Both the position numbers and the translations under genes were made by a program. A model generated the notes under the pieces. It searched no databases. It saw nothing but the letters and a program-made list of their open reading frames with translations, and was not told the origin of the DNA. Below are positions 1 through 13,425 of a stretch of 64,000 nucleotides of DNA, one piece after another. The DNA is taken from positions 61,852,860 through 61,916,859 of the forward strand of contig RSEF01000001.1 in NCBI GenBank assembly GCA_003993805.1. The letters are read 5' to 3'. This DNA is from Himantopus leucocephalus. Lineage: Eukaryota > Chordata > Aves > Charadriiformes > Recurvirostridae. Numbering within the stretch: position 1 is the stretch's first letter; every line of letters starts with the position of its first letter.

Positions 1-564
1 GTTCTCCCCTCTTTCTTGGTTGCTTGAAGCACATTTTGTTCGTAAAAGCCTTAGTTTCTTTAAGGTCCAGGGGCAGTCAGGCAAAGCTTAGGAAGTGGAA
101 AAAAAAGCTTGTACTGATTGTGAGCTGTCCTTTCTCCTTATCGTGATGGGGCAGGGGGAACGCATCCCTCCCGAGGGAAATGGTAGCTCATTTCTGGCAC
201 TGCTAAAGTATTTTGCGGCCTCTGGTGTGGGTGGGCGAGTGCAGGGGCAGGTTAGGAAGTTGGAACTATGCTAAATCAGAGAGAAACTCCTGATCTGTGA
301 TGGAATTTGAGCACTGAGCTGTCAAGATAATTGAATTTATACAGTAATTCTTCTTCCCTCGCTAGAGATTTTCTTCTTGAAAACTTTCCGCATGAAACTC
401 TTCTGAAAGGAGAGGATTGACGCATGCACTGTCCCTGCACCATACAGCTCAAGGCTGATGCATGGTGGGAATGATAACAGGATGGGAAATGGGACAGAGA
501 CACCTGGCTTCATCACCATGGGGTTCATCCTGCAGAAGCAGGGGAGATGTCTGGCAGGGAATGA

Positions 565-850
565 CTCTCTGCTCGAGCTCTACCTCCCTCCCCACTCCCA
601 GGGTATCCCACCTCCTCCCTACCCCCTCTCTCTCTCTCCATCCCTCTGACTCGTGCCTGCCTGCAATGTTTCCACCTCTCATTTTACTTTTCCTCCTTAA
701 CATCCAGTTTTTCCATTCACCCCTTACCTTTCCTTCATCTTTTTCCATTTTTCCTCATATCCTTCAACTCCCTTCCCAATCCTTTCTTTCCTTTTCTACC
801 TTCCTCTTTATTACTTTTGTCCCTTTCCTTATTGATCTTCCCGCTGCCTT
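565..850 (+). repeat. Polypyrimidine-rich tract
   Basis: The + strand is strongly biased to C and T for about 285 bases, including a CTCTCTCTCTC run near 627-638 and repeated TTTCC and CCTTC words. In the sense of the channel transcript (minus strand) it is a polypurine tract. It accounts for the proline-, serine- and phenylalanine-rich reading frames here, which are therefore not taken as genes. Confidence 0.75.
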
Positions 851-859
851 CTCCCACAT

Positions 860-3800
860 AGCCTCCGCCTTGCTGATAAACATTAGGCTATGCCCAAGTA
901 CGTCTGCTCAGCTGAACACACAAGAGACCTTGAGTTTAACAGAGATGAAGCCAAGCTAGAACAGGGAACAAGTGAGCAATTTGTTAGCACATTGACCCTG
1001 TCCAGAAAGCGCCTGGTCTGGTGTACCTCCATCCCGTGCCAAGCCACTGGAGCAGACAGCGAGCACACAGGGACAAGGGGGCACGCAAACCACCAGCACC
1101 ACAGACCTTCACTGCTCATGAGGTCTCAACAACAGCAGAGGAGCTTCATCAGCTACAGCTTGGCAATTCTTTTGCTCCTCTGCACCCGTGAGCCCACAAG
1201 TGGGCTTAGATCTGTCTTGGCACTCTCCACTTCCCCAGCACCAATGAAACTTGGGAGAGAAGAGCGATTTTCATTGCCCAACAACAGCAGAAACGCACAG
1301 CCAGCGTGGCTCTCTGCCAGGCACGGGAGAGCAGACTGACCAGCAGGATGGAAGAATAAAAACTAAGACTATTTTAAAATAGACAGAGAGAATATGAAAA
1401 CCACATAAGGTGTCCAGGAAATTCAGACTTTCTCTTGCTGCACATGTAACCCAAGATTATGTACTTATGCAGTGCCTGGCTAGCAGCTTCCTCGCAATTA
1501 TATTCGATGAAATCCATGATTAAACCAGTTCAAACATTACCATTTACCTCTTCATATTTATATCTCCTTACACCTTTATTAAATACTTATTAACTTTCCT
1601 AATCTTAGCTCCTGAACTTCTATTTGCTGAAAATTAGCAGCCAAAAAATAATATTTAAATGTATTCTGGAAGCATTCATGAAAAATACTGAGGCAGTATT
1701 TTTCTTATGACACAAAGCCAATATGTTTTTGTCAAATTCAAAAGCTGTCTAATTCCCCTTCTCTGATAGGAGTTTTCAATTGAAATCTAATTAACTGCAG
1801 TCTAATCAATTCATATTTCTTTGTCAAATAAATTTGGGTTTGGCACGGAAGTCAGAAACTTCTTGGTTGTGACTTCCTAGCTGTAATTTCAGGCTTGCTG
1901 TGAGCCTGTGCAAAATGAAGATTTTCCTGCCTGTGGGCTTTTATTTGGTCCTCACATCATGAGCACCTGGAGAGACTGAGGCAGAAGATTGTTTGGTTGC
2001 TTTCTGCTTTGAATTCCTTCAGCTTCCCAGCTATGTCAGAGGTCTAAACTTGATGTGTTCCTATACCATGACCAGATGTGACTTAACCAAAGTCTTCTGC
2101 ATACAAGAATATGTCTTTGTCCTCAGCTCCTTGATATGGTCATTAAATTCCAGAAACTGGTATTTCTACTACTTCAAAGATCCAGAACATATGAGTCACA
2201 AGGAAAATATGTTTTGCCTGTCCACATTTTTAATTCAGCTATCGGCACTGAAAGTTGGAGCTGATGTCTCTCCATTTATCAAGACGTCCCTCTGATACGT
2301 GAGCCGTGTGGAGGTGGGGGATCCCACAGCTCAAATCTCCCACCTGCAATTTGGGGGACAGGGTGGGGAGACTGATTTGTCCTTAAATCTTCCCACCTCT
2401 GTAGCACACACCAGGATGAAAGGAAGGTCTCACTGCATCTGCTCTGGTTTCAGAGGATGTGGCTACAATGCAAAGAAGGAGCAAAGCTTGTCCTCTCACT
2501 GGGCAATATATTCCAGTGGTCCCATATCTCCCCTCTTATATTAATGAGCCATTTTGATGAAAGGGAATTAAAAATTATATGCATTGCTAGATCCACCCAG
2601 TCCTGGCCCTCTGTGGCCAGAGCTGTAGCGGTGAGCAGGGGACGTGGGGAACAGGGCTGGCCAGGCTCCCCCACAGGCTCCATTAGCTGAACCTGTAGTG
2701 TGCCAAAAAGGGAGGGCAGGCAGAAAAATGCACTTACTCGTGCCCATGACCGCCTGGATAGTGGGTCCCATCAGCGTTGGAGCAAAAGGAAGGATGCAGG
2801 AGGAAGAACACACACCTGAACAGCTAAAGCTGGGGCACGTGGGCATTGAAGACACCTCCTGTCAGCCTTCGCTAAGGCTGGACGTGCCCGAGCTTGTACA
2901 CAAGGAGAGCTGTAAGCAGGCAGGCGCTAGCAAGGGACAAATCCAATCTCTCGCAAACCCATGTGGAGTCATCAGAATTGGAGCCGGGAGATTCTGACAA
3001 GGCCTGCTGGGCAAGAGAGGAGGGCTACTGCTTCCACCCCGAGTCTGCAGCTACAGGATGTGCACGTACCAACGGAGAGAAAAAACACACAGCGCACACA
3101 AACAGGCTACTCGCCAGCCCCAGGAGTGCAGGGCTCCCGGGCGGGACATATTTTTTTAAGATTTCTGCACCATGCCGGCCCTTTTACTCTACAGCTGGAG
3201 CCATATCCTTACTTCCCACCAAAGGTCCCAGGGACTATGGCAGAAATTAAAGACTTTCTCTGGGTGCTCCCTTTTCCCTGCTCAGAGAGTTGTGTTGTGG
3301 CCCGTGCCCACATTTCCTTCACTTGCTGACACGGCTGCAAGGCGGCACAGACTTGACCAGTGCATTGGGAATGGGCAGGGGCTTCAGACAGCCCTCGTGG
3401 GGCACGTGAAGCACACGTGTGCCCCGGGCACATCAGGGTTGCAGTCACCTATGGACCCCTCTTTAAAAAACAGCATCTTCACGGATGCTCTAGCCCCCAA
3501 CTGACTGGTTATTTGGACCTGATCTTTTGCTATATGGACACAGGTTGCTCCGTGGTGCAGGAGGTGTAGGGCTGCCCGGCAGCCCCCGGCACTGAACCTG
3601 CTATCAGCTCGCTTGACATACATACTTAAAGAGCAAGCCATGAAGTCATTTGCACGCATTTTGCACAGTTTGGTGCCTCCGCGGCCAGGCTTCAAAATGC
3701 ACGGTACACAGATGAGGTGAACTCCTTTCAACACCTACCATAGAAATGACGGAATAACATCATATGGGATGCGGCCAGACATTATACAGCAGGCCTCTGA

Positions 3801-3880
3801 ATCGCTCTGCAAACCGGAGTGTACTCAGCTAACTAGCCCTGCTTATCTGTTTTAAAGTTAGAGCTCATCACGCTGCAAAA
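860..3880. other. Non-repetitive intron, no gene seen
   Basis: No transposon, RNA gene or exon was recognised. Short perfect inverted repeats occur at 1135-1183 (10-bp arms, 29-nt loop) and 1680-1704 (11-bp arms, 3-nt loop). Open frames of 95-149 codons on both strands are unsupported. 1340-1860 is AT-rich and 2600-3450 is richer in GC. Confidence 0.5.
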
Positions 3881-5130
3881 AGACAACTCTCTGTGTACAT
3901 AAAAGCTGAAAGATAGAAGAAAAAAAAGAATGCCTTGCTAGTAAAACAAGGACTGCAAAAATTACATCCTTTTTTCCCCATCTATTAAAAAAAAATAAAT
4001 AAAGGGGCTATAATTCTGTTAGTAAAAAATAAGACATTTCTTCAGGGAGTGATAGATCAATTACTAATTACACAGTCAGCTCCAGAGCTATGATGCTTAG
4101 TATTCTTAAAAAAAATAATCTGCAACTGTCCCCCCTTGCCAGTACAAAATATTATTTTAACTTTTTTTTTTTTTTAATTGCTCTGCAAGTAAAAGCTGCT
4201 GAAAGCTTCCAGAGCGTGAGAGACTGGTCCCTTGCTGCCTTGAATGTGATTATTTCACACCCCTGAACACTCAAGATTTCTCTCCAAACTATGTACTAAG
4301 AGAAAACGTCAGAGTTTCTTAATAGTTTTGGAGACATGATAGGAAAAGACATAAGCAGGTTTTCACACTGTGATAAGAAAGCCAGAGGGACTCGCCAAGC
4401 TCAGATGACTGAAGGTGAGTGACGGTGCCTCACTTTCAAAAACCAGAGTCTGAACACAAGCTCTGAGCTCTGTATTTCATTGCTTAGTGAAAAAAAAAAA
4501 TAATAATAATTAAAAAAAAGGTGTCTGCGTTTTGGTCCTGCGACCTTGCTAGTGTTGCCTTTTTATTTTTATTTTTTTTTTAATAAAGCTAAAGATGCGT
4601 GTGGTAGGGGATTAGCTTTCAGGGAGGCAAGAAAATCAGAGGCAATAATTGAGAACTACACGTAAGACATGCAGGGTGCCACTGCCTCCTTGTTTTGATT
4701 CTTCTCTGGTGTGATTCATTTAGTTTTGATGACTCCTTTCATTTCAATATGTTGCACATCTATGGATAGTTTTACTAGGAGAAAGCAAATGAAATAATTA
4801 GTATCATTAAGGAGGAAAAAGTGAGTGCGTGTTGGGGGGGAGGGCTATGATTCTGATATTTCTGCCTTTGGTTAAGATGCTATTTAGCCTGCTGCTTGCT
4901 GGTTTCCATCCTTATCTGATCACTGCTTGAAACACCTAATTGCTGTATTTATTACAGTTTTCTCTAACTTGCCATAATTTTACAGAAACTTTCATTTGGC
5001 ATTGAAGATTAGCTAACTAGGGTTTTCTGAGCATTCTGCTGTTTACACTGCTGCTAATAAGTATTTAATGGTCTGTGATTTTAAAGTCATAACTATGCAA
5101 ATTCTGGCCAGGTCCCTGAAGGACCATAGT
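3880..5130. other. AT-rich intron block with homopolymer runs
   Basis: This block has A and T runs at about 3987, 4161, 4490-4518 and 4569, and many TAATT/ATTA homeodomain-type words, for example CAATTACTAATTAC near 4060 and GTTAATTAAAAG near 5130. It has few stretches of open frame and no identifiable repeat family. It may be a conserved non-coding block, but that is only a guess from composition. Confidence 0.35.
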
Positions 5131-6335
5131 TAATTAAAAGCAAAGAGAAAGCGGAAGATTGGCAACACAGTTCCCCATCTTGTCAGATTAAGGCTGACTG
5201 GTGTGTTTCAGGCTAAGCGGCATCTTCCTGGTGTGGAAGGGCATGACGAGGTGCCAATTCTGTTTCCTGGGAACAGGTGGGCGTTTGAGGTGGGGGACTG
5301 GTACTTCTCATCCTTCAGATAGCTGCTAGCCCCCTTTCCTGGGCTGAAATGCAGGGAGATAAATTTGGGCCTGTAAGTGTAAACTGGTGACTTCCCAGTA
5401 AGGACAGAGTTGGTGTTCAGAGGTACGTGCACCGATGGTGCACAGCACAGACAAGAACAGGGCCGAAGAGAGCTCAGATGGATGGATTTGAGAAGCAGCA
5501 TGACCACAATTTTACGGAAGAAAGGAAGCAACAGCTAAGGAATGAGGGGAAGCAGAAATCAAGGACGGTAGATAACTACCAGCGAGACAAGGTACAAACA
5601 CTACTACTAATAATATTCTCAGTTAATAGAGAGTAATACTTTGCAGGCTCCCAGTGTGGAAGCTGCCTAAAACACTCCTGAAGAAGCACCTAGCCAAAAG
5701 GCATAGGGAGGGAGAAGTGTTCTGGGCAATCTAAGGGGCTATCAGGCATACCTGAGAAGGGATCTCCAGCTGTACAAAGATGCCAGAAAACCCTCTCCAA
5801 AGGCTGCATAACTACTCAGAAAACACAGGATGCTTTGGAAAATAAATTAAGATATCAGGACAGTTGTGTTGCCATACTGTAAGTGAAATGAGATAAAAAG
5901 GCAAACTTAGGAAGGTTTTCAAAGTTCCAGGACAATATTTACCTATGATGATGTGTTTTGAAATAAATTGTTTTTCTCATCGTGATATGCCCCAGATTAT
6001 AGACAATTTCTGAAAAAGATGGACAAGAAATATTCAGTTGAGCTCCTTGGTGGCCCATCCTGGCCAACAGTCAAAGAAGATGATGGGGGAATCTGGTAAC
6101 AAACTGCTGCCTTGGCCGGCCACATAGGGCAGGAGACTTGCAGAGCGCTGGCCTACCCCTGGAGAAGCAGAAACATTAACCAGCACTTCATTAGAAGAAG
6201 AATTAGTTTTTAGGGAACTGAGAGATAGACCAGTCAGGAGATTGCTAAATGAAAAATCAAAGTGGAAAGTGATGAAATTAGGAAAAAAGTTAATTCTTAC
6301 AAAGCCTCCATGTCAAGAACAAAACTATCAAGGCA
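5131..6335. other. Intron of uncertain origin upstream of an old LINE relic
   Basis: No gene is seen. From about 5640 the sequence could be a further, unrecognisable 5' part of the decayed CR1-like element that is clear from about 6370. I could not match it to a known segment with confidence. Confidence 0.3.
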
Positions 6336-6339
6336 CTAA

Positions 6340-6393
6340 AAGATGTAAAGAGAAAAATGGTGTCGTAAGATGTAAAGAGAAAAATGGTATCGT
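6340..6393 (+). repeat. 27-bp tandem duplication
   Basis: Two adjacent 27-base copies (6340-6366 and 6367-6393) each start AAGATGTAAAGAGAAAAATG and differ at one base (GGTGTCGT versus GGTATCGT). The duplication sits at the left edge of the old LINE relic. Confidence 0.95.
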
Positions 6394-6679
6394 CTATACA
6401 CCAGTGCCAGGGGCCTGAGTAATAAAAAGAATAGGAATTGCTCATTTTATGAGCATAAACAGCCTAAATGACATTAAGAAAGCCTGGTGGGAAGATCTGC
6501 ATGAAAGGAATATTAAAATCAATGATTTTAACCTAGCTGGGGAGACTCAAGTGGACAGAAAGGGAGGGGGAATAGCACACTCTGTCAAAAATGGCATTTT
6601 CTAGCACAGAATCAGTGACAATTTGGAAATGAACACTTACAGATTAATTTTCTGCCATATAAAGCAGAGAATTCCTCCT

Positions 6680-7397
6680 GGCTAGAGGAATGGGCTGACA
6701 GGAGCCTTATGAAATTTAACAGACAAATACAAGGTCCTGCACCTGGGCTGGACTGACCAGCTACCTCAGTACTGGTTGGGTAATGGCTCTGCTGAAAAGG
6801 ACCTGTGGGTCCCGGGGGACAGCAGGCAATATATGGTCCATGCAAGAAAGGCCAATGGCATACGAAGCTGCACCAACAGGAGTGCAACCAGTAGGTAAGG
6901 GAAGGTATTATCCCCTTCAGTTTGCATTGGTAGACCACATCTAGAATAGCACATTCAGTTTTGGGCCCCCCTCAATACAAGAAAGACCTTGATAAATTGG
7001 AATAAGTTCAGTGGAAAGCCACCAAGATGCTCAGGGGGCTGGAGCACTTGTCCCCTGGAGGGATGGGGGCTCGTTCAACCTGGAGAGGAGACTAACGTTG
7101 GGACCTAACAGCAGCTCCTTGGTACTTACAAGGAAGTCAGTAAGGAGCTGAAGCCTGGCTCTTCACAGTGGTGCACAGCAGGAGAACAAGACACAAGGGG
7201 CATAAATCCAAGCGAGGAATGGAGATTCAGACTAGCTACAGTGGGTCTGGGGACCAGAGAGTTGGTGCAGTCTCCATTTGTGGAGGTTTTCAAGACCTGA
7301 CTGGACAACTCTGAGCAACCTAACTTGAGTTTGAGTGAAAGGACTGGAGACCTCACAAGGTCCTTTCCAGCCTGAATTATCCCATGATCCCATGAAT
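6680..7397 (+). mobile_element. CR1 LINE 3' fragment (younger, inside the older relic)
   Basis: This is typical CR1 ORF2 C-terminal and 3'-UTR sequence in + orientation: GTGGAAAGCCACCAAGATGC, then CTCAGGGGGCTGGAGCACTTG, then the tail TCCTTTCCAGCCTGAATTATCCCATGATCCCATGA. The tail is a degraded form of the CR1 ATTCTATG terminal repeat. The 5' end is truncated, as is normal for CR1. The copy at 46180-46742 appears to be the same subfamily. Confidence 0.88.
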
Positions 7398-7730
7398 GTG
7401 ATTAGGTATGTCCAGATCACACTGGAAAACAGGCTAGCTAGCTCTCATGGTATTGGTCAGTAATTCATAGGAGAAAACCCCTCCCCCCCTTATCCATCTG
7501 CAAGAGTTGAATTTGGGCAACACGTTGAGAACACCTAAATCTCCTTGCAATTTCCCAGCATTTACAATGATGTGCCTTACAACTCAAAGAAATCTGCATT
7601 TAAGGATCGAAGATACAGAAATTGTCTATTAAGTGCTTTTTCTTTTTTTTTTTTTGTCATCAAACTTAAAGCTAGGACTGCTTGATTACATGTGCTATGT
7701 ACAAATCAAGTAAGGTCATCAACAGCACTA
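7398..7730. other. Spacer between the younger CR1 and the resumed relic
   Basis: This contains a T12 run near 7643 and no recognisable gene. It is either unrecognisable LINE sequence or host intron. Confidence 0.35.
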
Positions 7731-9249
7731 GATACACTTGGTGGATTAAAGAGGACATATTCATGAAGGTGAAAAAAAAAACCACAGAAACAGCCATGCA
7801 TCAAACCAGTCAGGACAAAGACTAATTCATGAACCGTGGATGAAAATCAAGTGGTGTTTAGGACTATCTATCGGATATCCAAGAAGCTTCAAATAGAGAC
7901 AAGAAAGCTGAACGGGCTAAAAAGATAGTACAACATAAGTGAAAGCAAAAGCAGCAATGTAACAGCAAGTGGGGGAAGGTGATACCAATGAATATAAATT
8001 AGGAGATGGAAATTATAGAAAATTTGTAAGATAATTGAACGAGCACATAAAATGGTACAAGTTAATCACTGGAACAAGAAAACAGAATTGTCACGAACAG
8101 CGTAAAAAGACAGAAAACTTCAATTAAAAAAAAGTTCTATGGGGAAGGCCAGATGTATGTGTACCACAGATGATAGTGAGCTAGTTTCAGCTCCAGCTGC
8201 GATCAAGCATTTTAGGCTGTGCCCATCAAAATAGGGATGTTCTAAGATAAGCAGGCCTGGACAATTTATATCCAAGAGTTTTAAAAGAGAAGGCCAGAAA
8301 AGATGTGGACCAATACTGATGATTTTTGATTAGTCTCAGAAAACTGGGAAAGCATCCAAGGGTCAGAGAAATTCTGGTGTTGTGCCAGTACTTTGGAAAC
8401 ACAGTGATCTCAGTAGGCTGACTGGACTGATGCTGATCACAGTACAGTAATGAAATCGTCAATATAGGGCTTTGATAGATTACAGATTAAAGGTGGATAA
8501 TAAAATTAACCATAATCAACACAGGTTTAAGGAAAAATAGACATCATCAAACTAATGTGCTATAATTTCTTATGAGATTACAAATCTGCTTCACACAAGT
8601 AATTATGTTGATATGGCTGAATGATATGAAATCATCATGACATACATTAGCTGTAGAAAAACTGGCTAAGTAATAAAGCTCACACGCAATAGTAAATGGG
8701 GACTCATTCGTGAGCAGATGTACTTCTGTAATGCACAATTCTTGCTATTCTGTTCTTTATTTATTTATCACAACCTGACAGAAAATTTAAAAAAAAAAAG
8801 TCTCTGATAGATTTTGCAGTTGAAGCATATTTTTGGGAGAACAGAAAAAGAAATGAAGAGGACAAGTCAGCAATATAGAACAGTATGAACTGCTTTGGAA
8901 ATGCAAATAATGTGTATTCCAGTGTGAACAAGTGTAACAGCATACATCTGGGAACAAAGTTTGCTGTTCCTACTAATAGGAAGGGATTTTCTCTCTTCAG
9001 AAGAAGAGATAGAGGGGAAAAAAAAAACGAATCCATGAAGCTTGTATAAAGCAGCTGAATGAATTGATAGGGAGATGCAGTGATTGATTAGATGGGCTAC
9101 TGCAGTCCTTGGCTATAGGAACAGGGAAATTTCAGGCTGGAACAGAGAACCTGTATTACCATTGAAGCGGTTACACAGAGTACTGTATCTTGTTCCGAGG
9201 TCCTCCACTCTTAAAAGCTGTTAAAAACCACTGCAAGTGCATCCTGAAA

Positions 9250-12200
9250 TGCCAAAACATACAAAGTCATGCCATTCCTCTCATCAAAGGCAAGGTTAGG
9301 ATGGGATTTGACTACAGTTTATGAGATCTACATGGTGAGCTCCAGTGTGATAACGAAGAGAGAAAAAGACAGGGCATTCTCCAAAAGATACACCAGCCTC
9401 TCCTTAGTCACTGGAGTCCTAGCATCAGGGAAAGGTTTTGGACATGTTCTGTGCGCACACTTGTCATCACAGTCATCGCCCTGGCCATGTAGTGAAGCCC
9501 TCTCCCCCTTAACCTACCTCCCTATTTACACAAGCAAATTGCATACCAGAACGTGTCATGGGGATGCCACAGAAGAGGGCAGACAGACGTAATTCCCACC
9601 ACAGATGACTAATTACAGCACTTATCTCAAGAGAGGCAGAACACACACACGCTCAGTGGAATTAATGCCCCCAGCGCCAGGCAGGTTGCATGAATTTACT
9701 CCTTGCGCAGGGACCCTCAGGACAGAGTCATGCAAAGGGACATCTCCCTTCCCAGAGGGACAGTGGTATCATTCTCCATCCACACGTGAACACAACTGCT
9801 TCACAGAGTAGAGCAAGCAGGAGAAATTGCTCACTCTTTTGCTAGAGAACTGCTTGACTTAAAAAGGTGATCAGAATTAGCCCAGAAATAAGTGACTTTT
9901 CTCCTAAATTCATGCGCATAGAGACACTGGCCTGCATTTCCAATGTGATTAGTATCTGCATTATCTCAGCTTTCAAAACTTCGCGGGCTCTCAACTTTAG
10001 GAAGCTGCCCTTTGAAGTTGCCTCACATCGAGCTCTCCAATCACACCCATCGCTGTGGGAAACAAATGACGACAGACTAGACCTAATCACAAATGCAGGG
10101 GAAGAGGGACTCCCACCAGGACAACTGGTGACAAGCACAGTCTGCTTGAAACGTCTGGGAACCTGCATCCTGCTGTCACCAACGAGCAGTTGGGAACTGG
10201 AGCATCGGCAAGCTGCATTTACAGCCCTGGTTGCTTGTGCGCACAAGGGCATCAGCATTCTTCAACCCAAACTACCTCGGCTTGGTTTTAGGAGCTCTGA
10301 GGGGAACAATGAAAGAGAATGTTGACATAGTACTGTTGTTTTGTGGGGTTTTTCTAATCCTTTCTGAAAAAAACGTGTTGAAAGTGGTTGGGGGAGGGAC
10401 TGTGTGAGAGGGGAGAAAGTTCTGGTGATGTCAGCTCCTATCGCCATGGAAACTGAATATTTTTAGTGACAATGGAGTCTTCCTCCTTGAGCTGCTGGGG
10501 TTGCGTGGGGAGCAGGGGCAAGCAGGGCAGGGGCACACGAGGGAATTCAGCTAACTAAAACTACAGCTTCTAGCGTTCCAAGGAAGTGAGGAGAAAACTA
10601 CAAATGAATGCCTGAATACATGGTTTACGTAACCAAAACACTGTCTGGGGCAATAGCAACAAATAATCGTTATGCTCTTTGATAAAACATGCTGTCATGC
10701 AGCTAGCCAGATGGAGGTAGCTCAGCTGTCCAGGAATGTCCAACGGAACAGTCCCTTGCCTGCACTTTGCTTTTCCATGCTGCAGTTTACTCGTCCAACC
10801 TTTGCTGCCTTGTTGGGGTTTATTTGGAAAGGGAGAAGGGAAGAGAAGAGGATGGGAAGTGCAGTCCTTATTCTTGAAATTGAGAGAAGCTGCAGGCAGT
10901 GCATTACCACCCAACATCACAGATGTTTTCTTGAGAGCCAAATTTATGACCTCCCTTGCAGACAACGAGAGTCCAGGGCTATGAAAAGGAGAAGGCCCTT
11001 ACAGAAAACTGATTAGCCTCTGATCAGGATCTAATTCAGTGGCATGGAGAAAACAAGCAAGACTAATGCAGGATTGTCTTCTCTTAGTCAGAAGGCTAAG
11101 GCAGCATCTGGACCCAGAGTAAGCTGAAGCCATGATCCAGGTGTGGGACCAATCAGGATAAAGCTTGGGGCTTAAATTCGAGGTTAAATAAAAGCCTATA
11201 GTCTGCATGTAAGGGCAAGTTTGAGACATGGATTTGATTTAAACAGTGCAGACAATTTTAATGAATTTCAAAGAATAATGAATTAATAACCACAAGCTTT
11301 TATAACTTGAAATACATTATATAGTCATTAGTTCTATATAACTAAATGGAAAAAATCTTTCTTTAGCAGAAGTCTTTTGAGATCAGATATTCTAATGAGA
11401 TTACTATCATTTCAGCCTGACACCTCATGAGGACAACTGTATAGAAATCAGGAAACAAATTTCTTTCCGTTTTGGACCTGAAATGAAAAATCCTCCACAC
11501 TGATTATTTTATATGTGAGGAGTTGATTCTAAGTCTCCTTGGCACTGAAAGGAGTTCAGATATGAGCTTTTTTCCTGGTACTGCTATCAGATGTACAAAA
11601 GACTCTCTTCTCAAATTTCTGCCAGCAATGGCAACAGAGGGAAATGTGTAAATGGGGTTTATTCCCTTTTCTTCTAGGTAGCACAGATTTCACTTGTTTC
11701 CTGCATGAAGCAAGCAGTTAAGCTCACCCTCTTTCATTTAGCATTGCCCCACTGAGTTTTTTTTTATCTCTCCAGACGGCACCACTTGCATACCATGTTT
11801 GCAGGGATATCAGGCAGAGCGAGACCCCCAGTTCCCAAGACTTTTATCTCATACACCGGCGATCCTGTGACCACCTGGAGCAGAGCCTTCCTCCCAGCAT
11901 ACCGCAGCACATCACCCATATGGAGGAGGCACTGCAGGCTCCAAGGTCCCCCTTTTCAAACACACCTATTCCTACCTTTTGTCCTCAAAGGCTGCTGTGA
12001 TATGGTCTCACTTTCCCTGCATCCAGTCATCAGCGTGTTTTGCTACCAGGAGCTCAGGCTAGAACATACAATGGTCTGGCTTTTCTCACCACCAGCTTAG
12101 CCTTTCCTGATGAATTTGCAGTCCCTATAATACTGGGCCATTTTAAATCAGATGCTAATCACAGCAGGCTCAACCACAAGAAAGGTCTTCCCATCTCATG

Positions 12201-13425
12201 TATGTTGCTTTAATTCAGAAAAAACTACAGCGTTCATCTGTCTGTCCTCAAACCAGGACACATGCACAAGCTGGCCGACAATCAGCCTTCAAACTTTTAC
12301 AACTCAACTGAGTTTGAAAATCTCTGCTCCCCCCCAAAGCAAACAATTATAAACCCTTCCAGAGGGAATGACTTTCAAGTCTTGCTGTAGAAGAACTGTG
12401 TCAAAAGCAAATATAAAGACAGTGCTGCTCCACACCACAAGAGAAAATTCTGCAAAGTGAGCTCAAACTCACGGCTCGCTCAGTCAGTGATACATGTACT
12501 TCCAAGGGACAGTGAACGTGGGTAATTTCTTGCTGGGAGAAGGAAGAGGAAAGTGAGAGTTTTTCTCTGAAAAAATGTTCACTTTTTTTTTTTTGCTGTG
12601 AGAACAGCAATATTACTTATTTTTTCCTAACTTTGTTGTTTGCTTTTTTTTCCCTATGCCACAAGGCAATCTAATTGAAAATGGACAAATTCAAAAAAGC
12701 ACATGCCCACTGGTATCAAAGATAGACATTTTGCTGTGATTCAATAGGCAAATCCTGGTAGGCTTTCCACTTCATACATGCAGAGGGGAAATCAGAGCTT
12801 CACCATAGCAACTTTGTTGTAAAAAACACTCAAATGTCAACTTGTCCCAATAGTACCGTGGGTAAGGCCAGTGCAATACAAAGACAAAAAGCCCAAAGTA
12901 ACAAAAATGACATTCCTACCTTTGAAACACTGCTGCTGGAAACAGAGAAGCTAGCACAGTTCTGGTAAAGGTTACACCTCTTCCACTCAGACTTTTTAAG
13001 AACAAAAAAAAACCCCAGTTTCTAGGCTAGCTCTTCAGCTGGTACAAATTAACACCCTCTACTGAAGTTGTGCAAGATAGATGGTCGCACACCTGCTGGG
13101 GAGCTAAGCTACCTTGTCTACTCTTTCTTCCATAGACTGCTAACCCCAGCACATCTGATTCCAGCTGTGTAGATGTCTGGAGCAGCACCAGAGTGGAAAC
13201 TCCCCCCCCTCAGCTGCATCACAGCAAATCAAGAGTAGTATAATTAGCTTTATGAGGATTTACCTTCACCTCCCATCGGTATAAGAGGGGCTTAACCTTG
13301 CTTGGTATGTTTAAGGAAAAACATTTGTAGTTGCCACTAATCTTCGTGTGCTCTTCAGATAGGGAGTGTTTTCCTGTTGCATGCAAGCCTCTAACAAACA
13401 CAGAACAAATAAAACCAGAAACTGT
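9250..13425. other. Intron, no repeat or exon recognised
   Basis: Overlapping open frames of 138 codons (-) and 152 codons (+) at 9842-10325 have no recognisable motif and oppose each other, which favours chance. A-, T- and C-runs occur near 11758, 12583, 12643, 13003 and 13201. The missing channel exon (S3 end and S4) was looked for here and not found. Confidence 0.5.

Larger units (their letters stand above)
6370..9240 (+). mobile_element. Decayed ancient CR1/L3-like LINE, interrupted
   Basis: The left part (6370-6650) resembles the start of the ORF2 endonuclease region of old amniote CR1 elements: GTATCGTCTATACACCAGTG leads into a degraded form of the 'TETWWED' motif (GCCTGGTGGGAAGATCTG at about 6485). 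After a younger insertion the relic resumes. Around 8250-8290 it reads like the reverse-transcriptase entry motif LDNLYPRVLKE. About 8930-8985 (ACATCTGGGAACAAAG) and 9090-9170 (CAGTCCTTGGCTATAGGAACA) match later ORF2 text. All frames are broken by stops and indels, so it is a dead copy. The outer limits are approximate, and the assignment rests on recalled consensus, not an alignment. Confidence 0.7.

Noticed and set aside
462..959. 165-codon + strand open frame
   Set aside because: It is produced by the polypyrimidine tract, which is poor in stop codons in this frame and low in complexity.
1135..1183. Possible microRNA precursor (10-bp arms, 29-nt loop)
   Set aside because: The stem is far too short for a precursor hairpin.
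9842..10325. Opposed open frames of 138 and 152 codons
   Set aside because: They overlap on opposite strands with no motif in either. They were checked for the missing S3-S4 channel exon and do not contain it.
10439..10455. Possible X-box at TATCGCCATGGAAACTG
   Set aside because: It has two or more mismatches to the consensus on either strand, unlike the site at 18658.
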